Counted from the first letter of the stretch, positions 7,617-15,511 are shown. The stretch is DNA of 32,837 nt from Pseudorhodobacter sp. (GCA_024642045.1 JAHEBX010000015.1:1-32837), one strand, 5' to 3'. Notes: a model not told the origin generated them from the sequence alone. Numbers and translations: made by a program.

Positions 7617-8073
7617 AGAGGAACCATTCCGGCAAAATATGGTGATGCGGCGCGGGCGACAGCCCGCGAGTGCCCGGTCAAACAGGTGAAGCCTGACCTT
7701 GCATCCCCCCGCTCAGAGGCAAGGTGGGGCATTCAATCCGGTCGGTTTACAGTGGCCCTTTAGCGCGTTGAGAGCACCTCGTTGGTGGTAAAACATCGCT
7801 TTTGATCTTGCGCCGTCCATTGCGGGTTTCGCAAAGCACGTCAGCGGCGAGACCGCGCGCGAGGTCTGAATTGAACATGCAATGTTGGTGGACCAAAATG
7901 GCGTCATAGGACTGACGCCGCTCTAATTGACAACCAAGCAGGGCAGATTTCGGCGATTTCTCGCCCGATGCGGCGGTAAAGGGGGCCGCTCCCGGCTTGC
8001 CACAACCTTTCACGTTGACGTGAAGTGAGAGTAATTTTACCCTTTTTCAGTATAGTTATTGAAAGGATTAAAC
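7617..8073. other. Gene-poor stretch between purL and the VPLPA-CTERM gene
   Basis: I find no supportable gene here. A perfect seven-base-pair GC hairpin with a GACA loop (CGCGGGC/GCCCGCG, 7651-7668) lies soon after purL and may mark its 3' end, though no T-run follows. Open frames on the minus strand (7713-8013) have no recognisable domain, ribosome site or family resemblance. A palindrome at 8009-8024 is listed separately. The region could be decayed DNA, but I cannot name a source. Confidence 0.5.
8009..8024. promoter_or_regulatory. Palindrome upstream of the VPLPA-CTERM gene
   Basis: TTCACGT-TG-ACGTGAA is a perfect 16-base dyad located 50 bases before the start codon. TATAGT at 8051-8056 is a possible -10. 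It is a candidate operator for an unidentified regulator. Confidence 0.4.
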
Positions 8074-8844
8074 GTGAACCTCATTGCCTCTTCTCTCTAT
8101 GCAAGCGGTTTTTGCCTTCTCGCCATAGCAGCCGATGCAAGCACCGTATCGCTGTCTTCACCCGATAGCACCCTTGGATATGCGACGGGGCGCTGTTCGG
8201 GCGATTGCCTTGTGTCGCAGTCTGATGGGTTCAACTTCACCACCAGCACTGCCTATAATTTTAATGGCCGTATGTATCTGCATGACGATGGGGGGGCCAG
8301 CAGCACCCAGCTTTGGCGCACCGATGGCAGCAGGATAGACGCGCAATCAATCACCTTTTCGGTCGGCGGAAACTGGTTTCGAACTGGACCCGCACCCTTT
8401 GTCTGGCCTGACCCCTCACAGGCAGATCCATTCGATCCCGACTTTATGGATTGGAGCATGTCTGGAACCGAACCAACCGACGATTATTTTTGGATCAGCG
8501 GTTATCGTGGCGGTCAAAAGGTTGCCAAAGTCGCGTTCAGCACTTTTGGGGGAACCTATACCTTTGATGATGCGTTCAAAAACATAGAGTATTTGAGTTT
8601 TGAACTCAGCAATCTTGGCGCAGAACGCTACTTTTTCCCCAATTTGGACACGCCCGCCAATACGCTCTGGTGCATGGATTATTGCGTCAGTGCTTTGGTC
8701 GATTCCATGACCTATACCCTGAGAATGCCGCCCGCGCCTGTGCCGCTGCCGGCATCCGGGATGGCTTTGTTGGCCGGTTTGATTGGGCTCGGTGCGCTCT
8801 GGCGGCGTCAGCAAGCTTTGGTTCTTCGCGCCGGGGCCAAATGA
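8074..8844 (+). CDS. VPLPA-CTERM sorting domain-containing exported protein
   Basis: A 256-residue secreted protein. The N-terminus (residues 1-24) is a short hydrophobic signal peptide ending near AADAST. The mature part is rich in Ser, Thr, Asp, Gly and aromatic residues, with two Cys pairs (RCSGDC and WCMDYC) that could form disulfides. The C-terminus has VPLPASGMALLAGLIGLGAL followed by WRR: the VPLPA signature, a membrane helix and a basic tail, as in PEP-CTERM/exosortase substrates of Rhodobacterales. The GTG at 8074 has AAAGGA six bases upstream; a TTG at 8059 would place the start before that site. The body is of unknown function. No exosortase gene is in the window. Confidence 0.85.
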   Translation: MNLIASSLYASGFCLLAIAADASTVSLSSPDSTLGYATGRCSGDCLVSQSDGFNFTTSTAYNFNGRMYLHDDGGASSTQLWRTDGSRIDAQSITFSVGGNWFRTGPAPFVWPDPSQADPFDPDFMDWSMSGTEPTDDYFWISGYRGGQKVAKVAFSTFGGTYTFDDAFKNIEYLSFELSNLGAERYFFPNLDTPANTLWCMDYCVSALVDSMTYTLRMPPAPVPLPASGMALLAGLIGLGALWRRQQALVLRAGAK

Positions 8845-8851
8845 ATTCGAC

Positions 8852-8880
8852 GCGGTGCAAAGCAAGGCCTCTTGCACCGC
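8852..8880 (+). terminator. 3' hairpin after the VPLPA-CTERM gene
   Basis: GCGGTGCAA (8852-8860) and TTGCACCGC (8872-8880) form a perfect nine-base-pair stem with an 11-base loop, starting eight bases after the stop. No T-run follows, so it may be a Rho-linked end or a stabiliser rather than a classic terminator. Confidence 0.45.
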
Positions 8881-8924
8881 CCATGCCTAGGTCCTAAATC
8901 TTGTGGTGAAGAACGGAGGACCTC

Positions 8925-9161
8925 ATGGCCATTGACGCCACTGCGATTGAAACGTTGATCCGGGCCAGCTTTCCTGAGGCCAGGATTACGGTTCAGGGAA
9001 ACGACGGTCAGCACTTTGCGGCCGAAGTCATTGATGCAAGTTTTCGTGGCATGAACCGTGTGCAGCAGCAGCGCGCCGTCTACGCCAGCCTCAAGGGGCT
9101 GATGGACGGCAACAATGGCGCACTGCATGCGCTCGCCCTTACGACGAAGGCACCAGAATAG
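8925..9161 (+). CDS. BolA family protein
   Basis: A 78-residue BolA-like protein. It has the alpha/beta class II KH-like pattern: IETLIRASFPEARITVQGNDGQHFAAEV, then FRGMNRVQQQRAVYASLKGLM and the C-terminal LHALALTTKAP. His68 of the LHAL segment is the invariant BolA histidine that helps hold an Fe-S cluster with a monothiol glutaredoxin; His30 lies in the variable loop. GGAGG sits five bases before the ATG. The monothiol glutaredoxin gene starts 69 bases after its stop, and such BolA/Grx4 pairs act together in Fe-S cluster trafficking and iron signalling (family knowledge). Confidence 0.93.
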   Translation: MAIDATAIETLIRASFPEARITVQGNDGQHFAAEVIDASFRGMNRVQQQRAVYASLKGLMDGNNGALHALALTTKAPE

Positions 9162-9230
9162 CGGCGCTCAGCAGGGCGCAGGACAACTTTGGCAGGCGCG
9201 ACGGGCGCGGCCAATCAGAAAGGAACTGAG

Positions 9231-9593
9231 ATGAGCGCGCAGGATCAAATCCGCGAATTGGTGCAGGGCAACGATGTTGTGCTGTTTATGAAGGGCGAAA
9301 AACTGATGCCGCAATGCGGTTTTTCATCCAAGGTCGCAGGCATTCTGAATTATCTTGGCGTCGACTATAAGGACGTGAATGTGCTGGCCAATGCCGATAT
9401 CCGTCAGGGCATCAAAGACTTTAGCGATTGGCCAACGATTCCACAGCTTTACGTCAAGGGTGAGTTTGTCGGCGGCTGCGACATTGCTATTGAAATGACT
9501 CTCTCAGGCGAATTGGACACGTTGCTCGAACAATCCGGCGTCGCTTTTGACAAGGCCGCAGCGGATAAAATTCGCGAAGCCAATCAAGGCTGA
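9231..9593 (+). CDS. grxD: Monothiol glutaredoxin, Grx4/GrxD type
   Basis: A 120-residue CGFS-type glutaredoxin that binds a [2Fe-2S] cluster as a homodimer or with BolA. It shows FMKGEKLMPQCGFSSKV with active-site Cys29 in CGFS, the WPTIPQLYVKGEFVGG stretch (the TIP cis-proline and GG that bind glutathione), and CDIAIEM. The ATG at 9231 follows AAAGGA with six bases between. An upstream in-frame start at 9189 would add 14 poorly conserved residues and lacks a ribosome site. It is second in a BolA-Grx pair and is closed by a strong terminator. Confidence 0.95.
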   Translation: MSAQDQIRELVQGNDVVLFMKGEKLMPQCGFSSKVAGILNYLGVDYKDVNVLANADIRQGIKDFSDWPTIPQLYVKGEFVGGCDIAIEMTLSGELDTLLEQSGVAFDKAAADKIREANQG

Positions 9594-9623
9594 ACCAGAC
9601 CAAGAGCTTGCGGTATCGATTCA

Positions 9624-9658
9624 TGCGAAACCGGGGGCCATACGGCCCCCTTTTCGCA
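9624..9658 (+). terminator. Intrinsic terminator of the bolA-grxD pair
   Basis: GGGGGCC (9633-9639) and GGCCCCC (9644-9650) pair around ATAC, followed by TTTT. Outer arms TGCGAAA (9624-9630) and TTTCGCA (9652-9658) can extend the stem. It lies between the convergent grxD and zapA genes. Confidence 0.85.
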
Positions 9659-9666
9659 CGTCCTAA

Positions 9667-10041
9667 TTAGTGCGCGATGCGTTCCTCGACCGACGCCGCA
9701 ACCGCTTCGGCGCGGGCAGCGAGCTCCGCAAGTGTTTCAAGCAGCGCCGGCGGCACGACCGGCACTTCCAGTTTCTCGCGCTCCACCGCCGGCCGCGCTT
9801 CGATGGCTGCGAGTTTAGCCTTAAGCTGACGGTTTTCGTCCTCGACGGCTGCGGTTTTGTCGGCCAGCATCAGCCCCGCCATCAACAACATGCGTGCTTC
9901 GGGAAGCCGACCCAGTTGCGCGACCAACGGTTGGGCTTCGACGTCCAGCATCTGGGCTGCGGCATTCAGGAAATGCTCTTCTCCCGACTGGCAGGAAACG
10001 GTAAAGCTGCGACCGCCAATGTTGATTTCAAGATCAGGCAT
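9667..10041 (-). CDS. zapA: Cell division protein ZapA
   Basis: ZapA crosslinks FtsZ filaments and tightens the Z-ring. The 124 residues begin with the typical beta-rich head (LEINIGGRSFTVSCQSGEE, then HFLNAAAQMLD), followed by the RLPEARMLLMAGLMLADK helix and a C-terminal coiled coil (about 60-120). Its ATG overlaps the end of the upstream coiled-coil gene by eight bases, so translation is probably coupled. It is convergent with grxD. Confidence 0.92.
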   Translation of the reverse strand: MPDLEINIGGRSFTVSCQSGEEHFLNAAAQMLDVEAQPLVAQLGRLPEARMLLMAGLMLADKTAAVEDENRQLKAKLAAIEARPAVEREKLEVPVVPPALLETLAELAARAEAVAASVEERIAH

Positions 10042-10540
10042 TCTGTTCGGCCTTTGTCACCAGAGGGGTCAGGGCAGCAACGATATCATCCAAAGCAGCA
10101 GCCTCTTCTTCGCGCGCGGCGCGCAGGGCTTCGACTTCGGTTTGCAAGGTGTGATTGATGAATTCAGGCTCGGTGACACCGCGTTCGGCCATACTGCGCA
10201 GATCGTCCAGATCGCTGGTCAGTTGTGCAACGGTTTCGCGCAGTGAAGCGAGCTCGCTGGCCTGATCCGAAAGCTGGGCGTTCAGATCAGATATCTCGCC
10301 CGTCAGTGCGGACTTCTCGGCACTGTGTTTATCATTCACCACGCGCAGCCGCTCGGTGAGTTGGGCATTGAGCATCCGCTCTTCGTCAAGGTTTTCGTTC
10401 AGTTTGGCAAAATCGCTTTCCGGCAGGAACGCCGTAGGTTCCCCATTTGGTTCCCCCAGAGCAGCGAGCCCCGCAACGCCGCGATCAATCCGCTCTAGCG
10501 CCGCGGTAAGCCGCCGTTCAAGTTCAGCGATGTCTTGCAT
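10034..10540 (-). CDS. Coiled-coil partner of ZapA (ZauP-like)
   Basis: A 168-residue, acidic, almost wholly coiled-coil protein (heptads over about 1-30 and 45-150; DISDLNAQL-type spacing), with no signal peptide or membrane segment. It lies immediately upstream of and overlaps zapA. In Caulobacter crescentus the coiled-coil protein ZauP is encoded next to ZapA and helps it focus the Z-ring, so by position and architecture this is probably its counterpart. Coiled coils give weak sequence evidence, so the name rests mainly on synteny. The ATG at 10540 has a modest purine-rich site (AAAGGGCGCAGG). It is divergent from tkt. Confidence 0.75.
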   Translation of the reverse strand: MQDIAELERRLTAALERIDRGVAGLAALGEPNGEPTAFLPESDFAKLNENLDEERMLNAQLTERLRVVNDKHSAEKSALTGEISDLNAQLSDQASELASLRETVAQLTSDLDDLRSMAERGVTEPEFINHTLQTEVEALRAAREEEAAALDDIVAALTPLVTKAEQNA

Positions 10541-10688
10541 AGGCCTGCGCCCTTTCTAGTCTTAACGGTCTGTCACAGCAGAGTGCGAATCGCATACATC
10601 CGCGTCAAGGTCGATCTTAGCCGATTGTTGCGCGCACAGTCTCCCCTTTATGTCCAAGGCCTTGCGAGCCGCGCTTGATCTTGCTGCC

Positions 10689-10707
10689 AAGGCTGTTATG
10701 CAGCCTT
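10689..10707. promoter_or_regulatory. Perfect dyad in the tkt leader
   Basis: AAGGCTG and CAGCCTT are perfectly inverted around TTATG, ending 18 bases before the tkt ribosome site. It could be an operator or a leader hairpin. The rest of the 10541-10737 divergent region shows no gene. Confidence 0.4.
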
Positions 10708-10737
10708 AACCCGAATTTCACAGACAGGACTTCGACA

Positions 10738-12753
10738 GTGGATATCCAGACCCTTCGCAAAGACCACCCCGATCATTGGATGCGGGCCGCCGCGATCCGC
10801 ACCTTGACGCTGGACGCTGTGGCGGCCGCCAATTCCGGCCATTCGGGCATGCCGATGGGGATGGCCGATGTGGCGACGGTTCTGTTTGAAAAGCACCTGA
10901 AGTTTGACCCCAAGGCGCCGCGTTGGGCGGACCGCGACCGCTTTATCCTGTCGGCGGGACATGGGTCGATGCTGATCTATAGCCTGCTGTATCTGACCGG
11001 CTATTCCGATATGACCCTCGAGCAGATCAAGAATTTCCGCCAGTGGGGCGCGATCACCGCAGGTCATCCGGAATACGGCCATGTTGCGGGCGTCGAAACC
11101 ACCACCGGCCCCTTAGGTCAGGGCATCGCCAATTCGGTCGGCTTTGCGATTGCCGAAGAGAACCTGCGCGCACGTTGGGGTGCCAAAGTGCAGGACCATT
11201 ACACCTATGTGATGGCGGGCGATGGCTGTCTGATGGAGGGTGTGAGCCAAGAGGCAATCGCGCTTGCGGGCAAGCAAAAGCTGAGCCGCCTGATTGTGAT
11301 GTGGGACAACAACGGCATCACCATCGACGGCAAGGTGTCGCTGTCGGATGTGACCGACCAGCGCGCGCGTTTTGCGGCGAGCGGGTGGAACGTGCTGCAT
11401 TGCGACGGGCATGATCCGGTTGATATTGATCGCGCGTTGACGGCGGCCAAGACCTCTGATCGCCCGACCCTGATTGATTGCAAGACCCACATCGCTTTGG
11501 GTCACGCAGCGCAAGATACCTCGAAGGGCCACGGCGCGTTGACGGATCCGGCGCAGATGGCTGCCGCGAAAGAGGCTTATGGTTGGACGTCGCCAGCCTT
11601 TGTCATCCCCGCAAAGATCAAGGCCGAATGGGAGGCTTTTGGCGCGCGCGGGGCTGCAGCACGGGCCGAGTGGGAGGGGCGTATGGCCGCCCTTTCGCCT
11701 GCCAAGCAGGCCGAATTCGCGCGGATTTTCGCGCTGGACGTGCCCAACAAGCTGGCGCAGACCATTCGCGCGGTGAAGAAAGCCGCCAGTGAAGCCGGCG
11801 CAAAGCTAGCCACGCGTTCGGCCAGCGAAAAGGTTTTGGCAGCGGTCAATCCGATCTTGCCCGAAACCATCGGCGGCTCGGCTGACCTGACCGGATCGAA
11901 CAACACCAAGACCGCTGATCTGGGCGTGTTTGGAGTCGAAGACCGCAAGGGCCGGTATGTCTATTACGGTATCCGCGAGCATGGCATGGCTTCGGCAATG
12001 AACGGCATGGTGCTGCATGGCGGCGTGCGGCCCTATTCGGGCACCTTCATGTGCTTTACCGATTATGCGCGCCCCGCGATGCGGCTTTCGGCGCTGATGC
12101 AGGTGCCGGTGGTCTATGTGATGACGCATGACAGCATTGGCCTGGGCGAGGATGGCCCGACACACCAGCCGGTCGAGCATCTGGCAATCAGCCGTGCGAC
12201 GCCGAACACCTATGTGTTCCGCCCCGCCGATCTGGTCGAGACGGCCGAGGCTTGGGAGATTGCCTTTACATCCAAGACCACGCCTTCGGTGCTGGCGCTG
12301 AGCCGTCAGAACCTGCCGACCGTGCGCAAGACCCACAACAACAACAACCTGACCGCCAAGGGGGCCTATGTGCTGGCCGAAGCCGAGGGCAAACGTCAGG
12401 TCATTCTGATGGCAACCGGGTCGGAAGTGGAAATCGCGCTGAAGGCCCGCGATATGTTGCAGGCCGAAGGGATTGGCTGCCGCGTCGTCTCGATGCCCTG
12501 CATGGAGTTGTTTGCTGCGCAGGACGAAGCCTATCGCAAGAAAATCCTGCCAGGGGGTGCGGTGCGCGTGGCGATTGAAGCGGGCGTTCGCATGGGTTGG
12601 GATCGCTGGCTTTTGGGCGAGCGCGGCCGTGACGGCAAGTGCGATTTCGTCGGCATGTCGAGCTTTGGTGCCTCTGCGCCGATGGAGCGGCTGTATAAAG
12701 AATTCGGCATCACTGCCGAGGCAACTGTGGCCAAGGTCAAAGCTCTGCTCTGA
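10738..12753 (+). CDS. tkt: Transketolase
   Basis: A thiamine-diphosphate enzyme that moves two-carbon ketol units between sugar phosphates in the pentose phosphate (and, if present, Calvin) pathway. Its 671 residues are full length. Seen: [11 protein letters not shown] near residue 31, [17 protein letters not shown] near 121, the ThDP motif from GDG (161-163) to NN (191-192), the catalytic Glu414 in YYGIREHGM, and [15 protein letters not shown] in the pyrimidine domain. I chose the GTG at 10738 since AGGA lies eight bases upstream and the resulting [21 protein letters not shown] start fits the family; an open frame from 10675 would cross a perfect dyad. No gap or calvin-cycle gene is adjacent, but two gap genes follow at 14319. 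Confidence 0.96.
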   Translation: MDIQTLRKDHPDHWMRAAAIRTLTLDAVAAANSGHSGMPMGMADVATVLFEKHLKFDPKAPRWADRDRFILSAGHGSMLIYSLLYLTGYSDMTLEQIKNFRQWGAITAGHPEYGHVAGVETTTGPLGQGIANSVGFAIAEENLRARWGAKVQDHYTYVMAGDGCLMEGVSQEAIALAGKQKLSRLIVMWDNNGITIDGKVSLSDVTDQRARFAASGWNVLHCDGHDPVDIDRALTAAKTSDRPTLIDCKTHIALGHAAQDTSKGHGALTDPAQMAAAKEAYGWTSPAFVIPAKIKAEWEAFGARGAAARAEWEGRMAALSPAKQAEFARIFALDVPNKLAQTIRAVKKAASEAGAKLATRSASEKVLAAVNPILPETIGGSADLTGSNNTKTADLGVFGVEDRKGRYVYYGIREHGMASAMNGMVLHGGVRPYSGTFMCFTDYARPAMRLSALMQVPVVYVMTHDSIGLGEDGPTHQPVEHLAISRATPNTYVFRPADLVETAEAWEIAFTSKTTPSVLALSRQNLPTVRKTHNNNNLTAKGAYVLAEAEGKRQVILMATGSEVEIALKARDMLQAEGIGCRVVSMPCMELFAAQDEAYRKKILPGGAVRVAIEAGVRMGWDRWLLGERGRDGKCDFVGMSSFGASAPMERLYKEFGITAEATVAKVKALL

Positions 12754-12775
12754 GCCAAGGCTGATCGGATCAAGG

Positions 12776-12804
12776 GGGGCTGCGCCGATTGCGCGGCCCC
12801 TTTT
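12776..12804 (+). terminator. Intrinsic terminator of tkt
   Basis: GGGGCTGCGC (12776-12785) pairs with GCGCGGCCCC (12791-12800), with one G-T wobble and a five-base loop, followed by TTTT. It touches the last bases of the convergent doxX-like gene. Confidence 0.85.
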
Positions 12805-13171
12805 ACGTTTTGGGGCGCAGGGCAAAGCGCCCTGCCCCATGTGCCGCGAGCACAAGGCAACCGCCTGCAATCGCCCAGTTTTTCACAAAGATCGACATCT
12901 GCCAGCCATCGCCTGGGATATAGTGAAAGAGGCTGGTGAGCGCGCAGTAAAGCGCCAAGCCAAAGGCTACGGGGCGGGTATAGACGCCCGCGATCAGGGC
13001 AATCCCCGCAGCAAGGTTGAACAGTCCTGCGGGCCAGATCAGCCAAAGCGGCCAGTTATGCGCGGCAAGCAATGCCTCGACCGCGGCGGGGTTGCCGGAT
13101 TTCTGCGCGGCCCCTGCGAGGAACAACGCGGCGATCAGAAGACGGCCCAGCAGCGTCAGAGCGTCAGACAT
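12803..13171 (-). CDS. DoxX family membrane protein
   Basis: A 122-residue integral membrane protein with four predicted helices, of the DoxX family. The pattern LLGRLLIAALFLAGAAQKSGN, then LAAGIALIAGVYTRPVAFGLALY and FVKNWAIAGGCLVLAAHGAG is the family signature. Its function is not settled; DoxX members have been linked to thiosulfate:quinone oxidoreductase or to redox balance at the membrane. It starts nine bases after the DUF808 stop, so it is probably co-transcribed with that gene. The GGGG/AAGG site lies close to the ATG. Confidence 0.88.
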   Translation of the reverse strand: MSDALTLLGRLLIAALFLAGAAQKSGNPAAVEALLAAHNWPLWLIWPAGLFNLAAGIALIAGVYTRPVAFGLALYCALTSLFHYIPGDGWQMSIFVKNWAIAGGCLVLAAHGAGRFALRPKT

Positions 13172-13180
13172 CCTTAGCCC

Positions 13181-14137
13181 CTATTTCCCCGTCACCCTTT
13201 GCCAGATAGGGCCAATCACCCGCGTGGCAATGGGGATCAGCACCAGACCGAGGCCGAGGCCAAACACACCGTCCAGCGCGGCCTTAACGATCCATTCCAC
13301 GCTCGCCCCGATCTGGGGCAGCACATGGCCCGCGGCAAGCGCCCAATCGTGGATCAAATGGCTAAGAGTGCCATAGCCCAATACTTCGAGCCCATGAAGG
13401 ATGATCGAGCCGCCGACCCAAAGCATCGCGGCAGTCCCCACGGTGGCGAGCAGCCACATCAATTTCGGCATTCCGATCACCAGCCCACGTCCCAGCGCGC
13501 GCGTGGCCGCAAGACGTGCATTGCGTGCAAGGTAGAGCCCGATGTCATCCATCTTCACGATCAATGCCACCGCGCCATAAACCCCCGCAGTGATCATGAT
13601 CGCAACCAAGGCAAGCGTAATCGCCTCGACCCAAAGCGCGCTTTCAGGGATAGCGGCCAAAGCGATAGTCATGATCTCGGCTGAAAGGATAAAGTCGGTC
13701 TTGATCGCGCCTGCGATTTTTTCTTCCTCAAGATGTTCAGGGTCTTTGGTGTCAAAATCGGCATCCACTTCGACATCATGATGTGGCGCAAGGCTGTGAA
13801 ACACCTTTTCGGCGCCTTCAAAGCATAGATAGCAGCCGCCCAGCATCAACAATGGCGTAATCGCTTGCGGCAGCAGTTCATTGAGCGCCAGTGCGGCAGG
13901 CAGCAAGATCACCAGCTTGTTGCGAACCGAGCCCAGAGCAATGCGCCAAATCACCGGCAATTCGCGTTTGGCCGCCAATCCATGCACATATTTCGGTGTC
14001 ACGGCGGTATCATCGATCACCACGCCTGCCGCCTTGGAGCCCGCTTTGGCGGCAGCACCTGCGATATCGTCAAGAGAGGTTGCGGCGACTTTTGCAATGG
14101 CTGCAACATCGTCCAGAAGGGCCAGAAGTCCGCTCAT
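13181..14137 (-). CDS. DUF808 (YedI-like) membrane protein
   Basis: A 318-residue inner-membrane protein of the DUF808 family, E. coli YedI type; function unknown. Typical features: the N-terminal GLLALLDDVAAIAKVAATSLDD, KAAGVVIDDTAVTPKYVHGL, ELPVIWRIALGSVRNKL, then about eight hydrophobic segments and the acidic loop HHDVEVDADFDTKDPEHLEEEK (near 118-139) before KTDFILSAEI. The ATG at 14137 has AGAGGA four bases upstream. It leads a two-gene unit with the DoxX gene and is divergent from gap1, sharing the operator region. Confidence 0.9.
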   Translation of the reverse strand: MSGLLALLDDVAAIAKVAATSLDDIAGAAAKAGSKAAGVVIDDTAVTPKYVHGLAAKRELPVIWRIALGSVRNKLVILLPAALALNELLPQAITPLLMLGGCYLCFEGAEKVFHSLAPHHDVEVDADFDTKDPEHLEEEKIAGAIKTDFILSAEIMTIALAAIPESALWVEAITLALVAIMITAGVYGAVALIVKMDDIGLYLARNARLAATRALGRGLVIGMPKLMWLLATVGTAAMLWVGGSIILHGLEVLGYGTLSHLIHDWALAAGHVLPQIGASVEWIVKAALDGVFGLGLGLVLIPIATRVIGPIWQRVTGK

Positions 14138-14196
14138 GTCATCCTCTTGATTTTTGCCCTTTTAGCGGTTTGCGCAGAGTTTGGCAAACCTGTGGT

Positions 14197-14212
14197 TTGT
14201 TAGCGCGAACAA
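14197..14212. promoter_or_regulatory. LacI-type operator, distal site of gap1
   Basis: TTGTTAGC-GCGAACAA is a 16-base palindrome with one mismatch and the central CG typical of LacI-family operators. It lies about 120 bases before gap1 and 60 before the divergent DUF808 gene. A related half-perfect site follows at 14216 and another precedes gap2. Confidence 0.6.
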
Positions 14213-14215
14213 GAA

Positions 14216-14231
14216 AAGTTTGCGCTAACAA
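14216..14231. promoter_or_regulatory. LacI-type operator, proximal site of gap1
   Basis: AAGTTTGC-GCTAACAA matches the ideal TTGTTAGC-GCTAACAA at 13 of 16 positions. Its centre is 19 bases from that of the first site. Both are upstream of a possible -10 (TATAGC, 14279-14284), a position that suits activation. Confidence 0.5.
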
Positions 14232-14318
14232 ATTGAAAATGTGTCGTTTTTCGACTTTCTGAATTGAGCCCTCGCCGATATAGCGATGGGAACGAAAGCG
14301 ATTGAAAGAGGGCTGCGC

Positions 14319-15317
14319 ATGATCACCATCGGGATTAATGGCTTTGGCCGGATTGGCCGTTGCACCTTGGCCCATATCGCGGAAAGCGCGCGCAACGATG
14401 TGCAGGTGGTGGCGATCAATGCAACGGGGCCGATCGAAACAAATGCGCATCTGCTGAAATACGATTCCGTTCATGGTCGCTTTCCTGGTGTGGTCAAGGT
14501 CAGTGGCAACGAGTTGGACCTTGGACGCGGACCGATGCGGGTGATGAGCACCTATAATCCTGAAGAGCTTGATTGGGAGGGCGTAGACGTGGTGCTGGAA
14601 TGCACCGGCAAGTTCAACGACCGTGACCGCGCGGCAGTGCATCTGGGGCGTGGGGCCAAGCGGGTGCTGGTGTCGGCGCCTGCCAAGCGCGCGGATAAGA
14701 CGGTGGTTTACGGGGTCAACCATCGCCAGTTGACGCCCGAGCATCGGGTGGTGTCGAACGCCTCTTGCACAACGAACTGTCTGGCCCCTTTGGCCAAGGT
14801 GTTGAACGATGCGATTGGCATTGAAAGCGGGATCATGACCACGATCCACAGCTATACCGGTGATCAGCCAACGCTGGACCGGCGCCACAAGGATCTGTAT
14901 CGCGCACGGGCGGCGGCGATGGCGATGATCCCGACCTCGACCGGAGCCGCCAAGGCGATTGGCGAGGTACTGCCAGAGCTTGCCGGAATTCTGGACGGAT
15001 CGGCGCTGCGCGTGCCGACGCCCAACGTCTCGGCGGTCGATTTGACCTTTATCGCCAAGAAATCGGTGACGGTGGCCGAGGTCAATCAGATCGTCAAAGA
15101 GGCGGCTGCGGGTTACATGGGCATGGTGATGTCTTATGATGAAGAACCCAAGGTTTCAATCGACTTCAATCACACGCCGTTCTCGTCTATCTTTGCGCCA
15201 GATCAGACCAAGGTGGTGGGCCGTTCGGTGCGCGTTTTGGCTTGGTATGACAACGAATGGGGCTTTTCCTGCCGTATGGCCGATGTGGCTGGGGTGATGG
15301 GACGGCTCCTCCAATAA
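14319..15317 (+). CDS. gap1: Type I glyceraldehyde-3-phosphate dehydrogenase, probably NADP-accepting
   Basis: A 332-residue GAPDH, converting G3P to 1,3-bisphosphoglycerate or the reverse. It has the NGFGRIGR Rossmann start, the active-site SNASCTTNC (Cys150), His177 in [10 protein letters not shown], and WYDNEWGFS near the end. The acidic residue that selects NAD by binding the adenosine ribose is replaced: INATGP (Ala35) where gap2 has INDLGP. Positions 188-189, near the 2'-phosphate site, are Arg-Arg. This resembles gluconeogenic GapB-type or photosynthetic NADP enzymes, so NADP(H) use is likely but inferred. The ATG at 14319 follows AGAGGG; an earlier ATG (14286) lacks a site. First of three genes with the 47-residue peptide and gap2. 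Confidence 0.93.
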   Translation: MITIGINGFGRIGRCTLAHIAESARNDVQVVAINATGPIETNAHLLKYDSVHGRFPGVVKVSGNELDLGRGPMRVMSTYNPEELDWEGVDVVLECTGKFNDRDRAAVHLGRGAKRVLVSAPAKRADKTVVYGVNHRQLTPEHRVVSNASCTTNCLAPLAKVLNDAIGIESGIMTTIHSYTGDQPTLDRRHKDLYRARAAAMAMIPTSTGAAKAIGEVLPELAGILDGSALRVPTPNVSAVDLTFIAKKSVTVAEVNQIVKEAAAGYMGMVMSYDEEPKVSIDFNHTPFSSIFAPDQTKVVGRSVRVLAWYDNEWGFSCRMADVAGVMGRLLQ

Positions 15318-15328
15318 CCGGAGGGGTC

Positions 15329-15472
15329 GTGACTGACCGAGTTGCACTTGTAATGGCGTTAGTGATTTTCGCCGCCATCGGGCTTGATCTGCTGCTCAAT
15401 CACGGCGCGGCTTTGCTGTTCTTGCTCAGAAAACTGGAAGATCTCATCATTTATGTGTCATTTTGGCGCTAA
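15329..15472 (+). CDS. 47-residue membrane peptide between the gap genes
   Basis: A tiny ORF with a GTG start and GGAGG four bases upstream, 11 bases after the gap1 stop. It encodes a single hydrophobic helix (residues 6-22, ALVMALVIFAAIGLDLL), the NHGAALLFLLRKLEDLI segment and an FWR ending. I recall similar unnamed peptides at the same place in other Rhodobacteraceae, which argues that it is real, but I could not check. It probably sits in the inner membrane. Its function is unknown; placement suggests co-expression with gap1. Confidence 0.72.
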   Translation: MTDRVALVMALVIFAAIGLDLLLNHGAALLFLLRKLEDLIIYVSFWR

Positions 15473-15511
15473 GCGAGACATCTTGACGTTGAATGTCACG
15501 CGAAATTCGTG

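Noticed and set aside
7713-8013. Minus-strand open frames as a transposase remnant
   Set aside because: I could not recognise any transposase motif, inverted terminal repeat or target duplication, so I did not call a mobile element.
8059-8073. TTG start for the VPLPA-CTERM protein
   Set aside because: The ribosome-site sequence AAAGGA lies after this codon; the GTG at 8074 fits it.
11806-12870. 354-codon open frame antisense to tkt
   Set aside because: It overlaps the catalytic part of transketolase, shows no ribosome site and has low-complexity basic composition.
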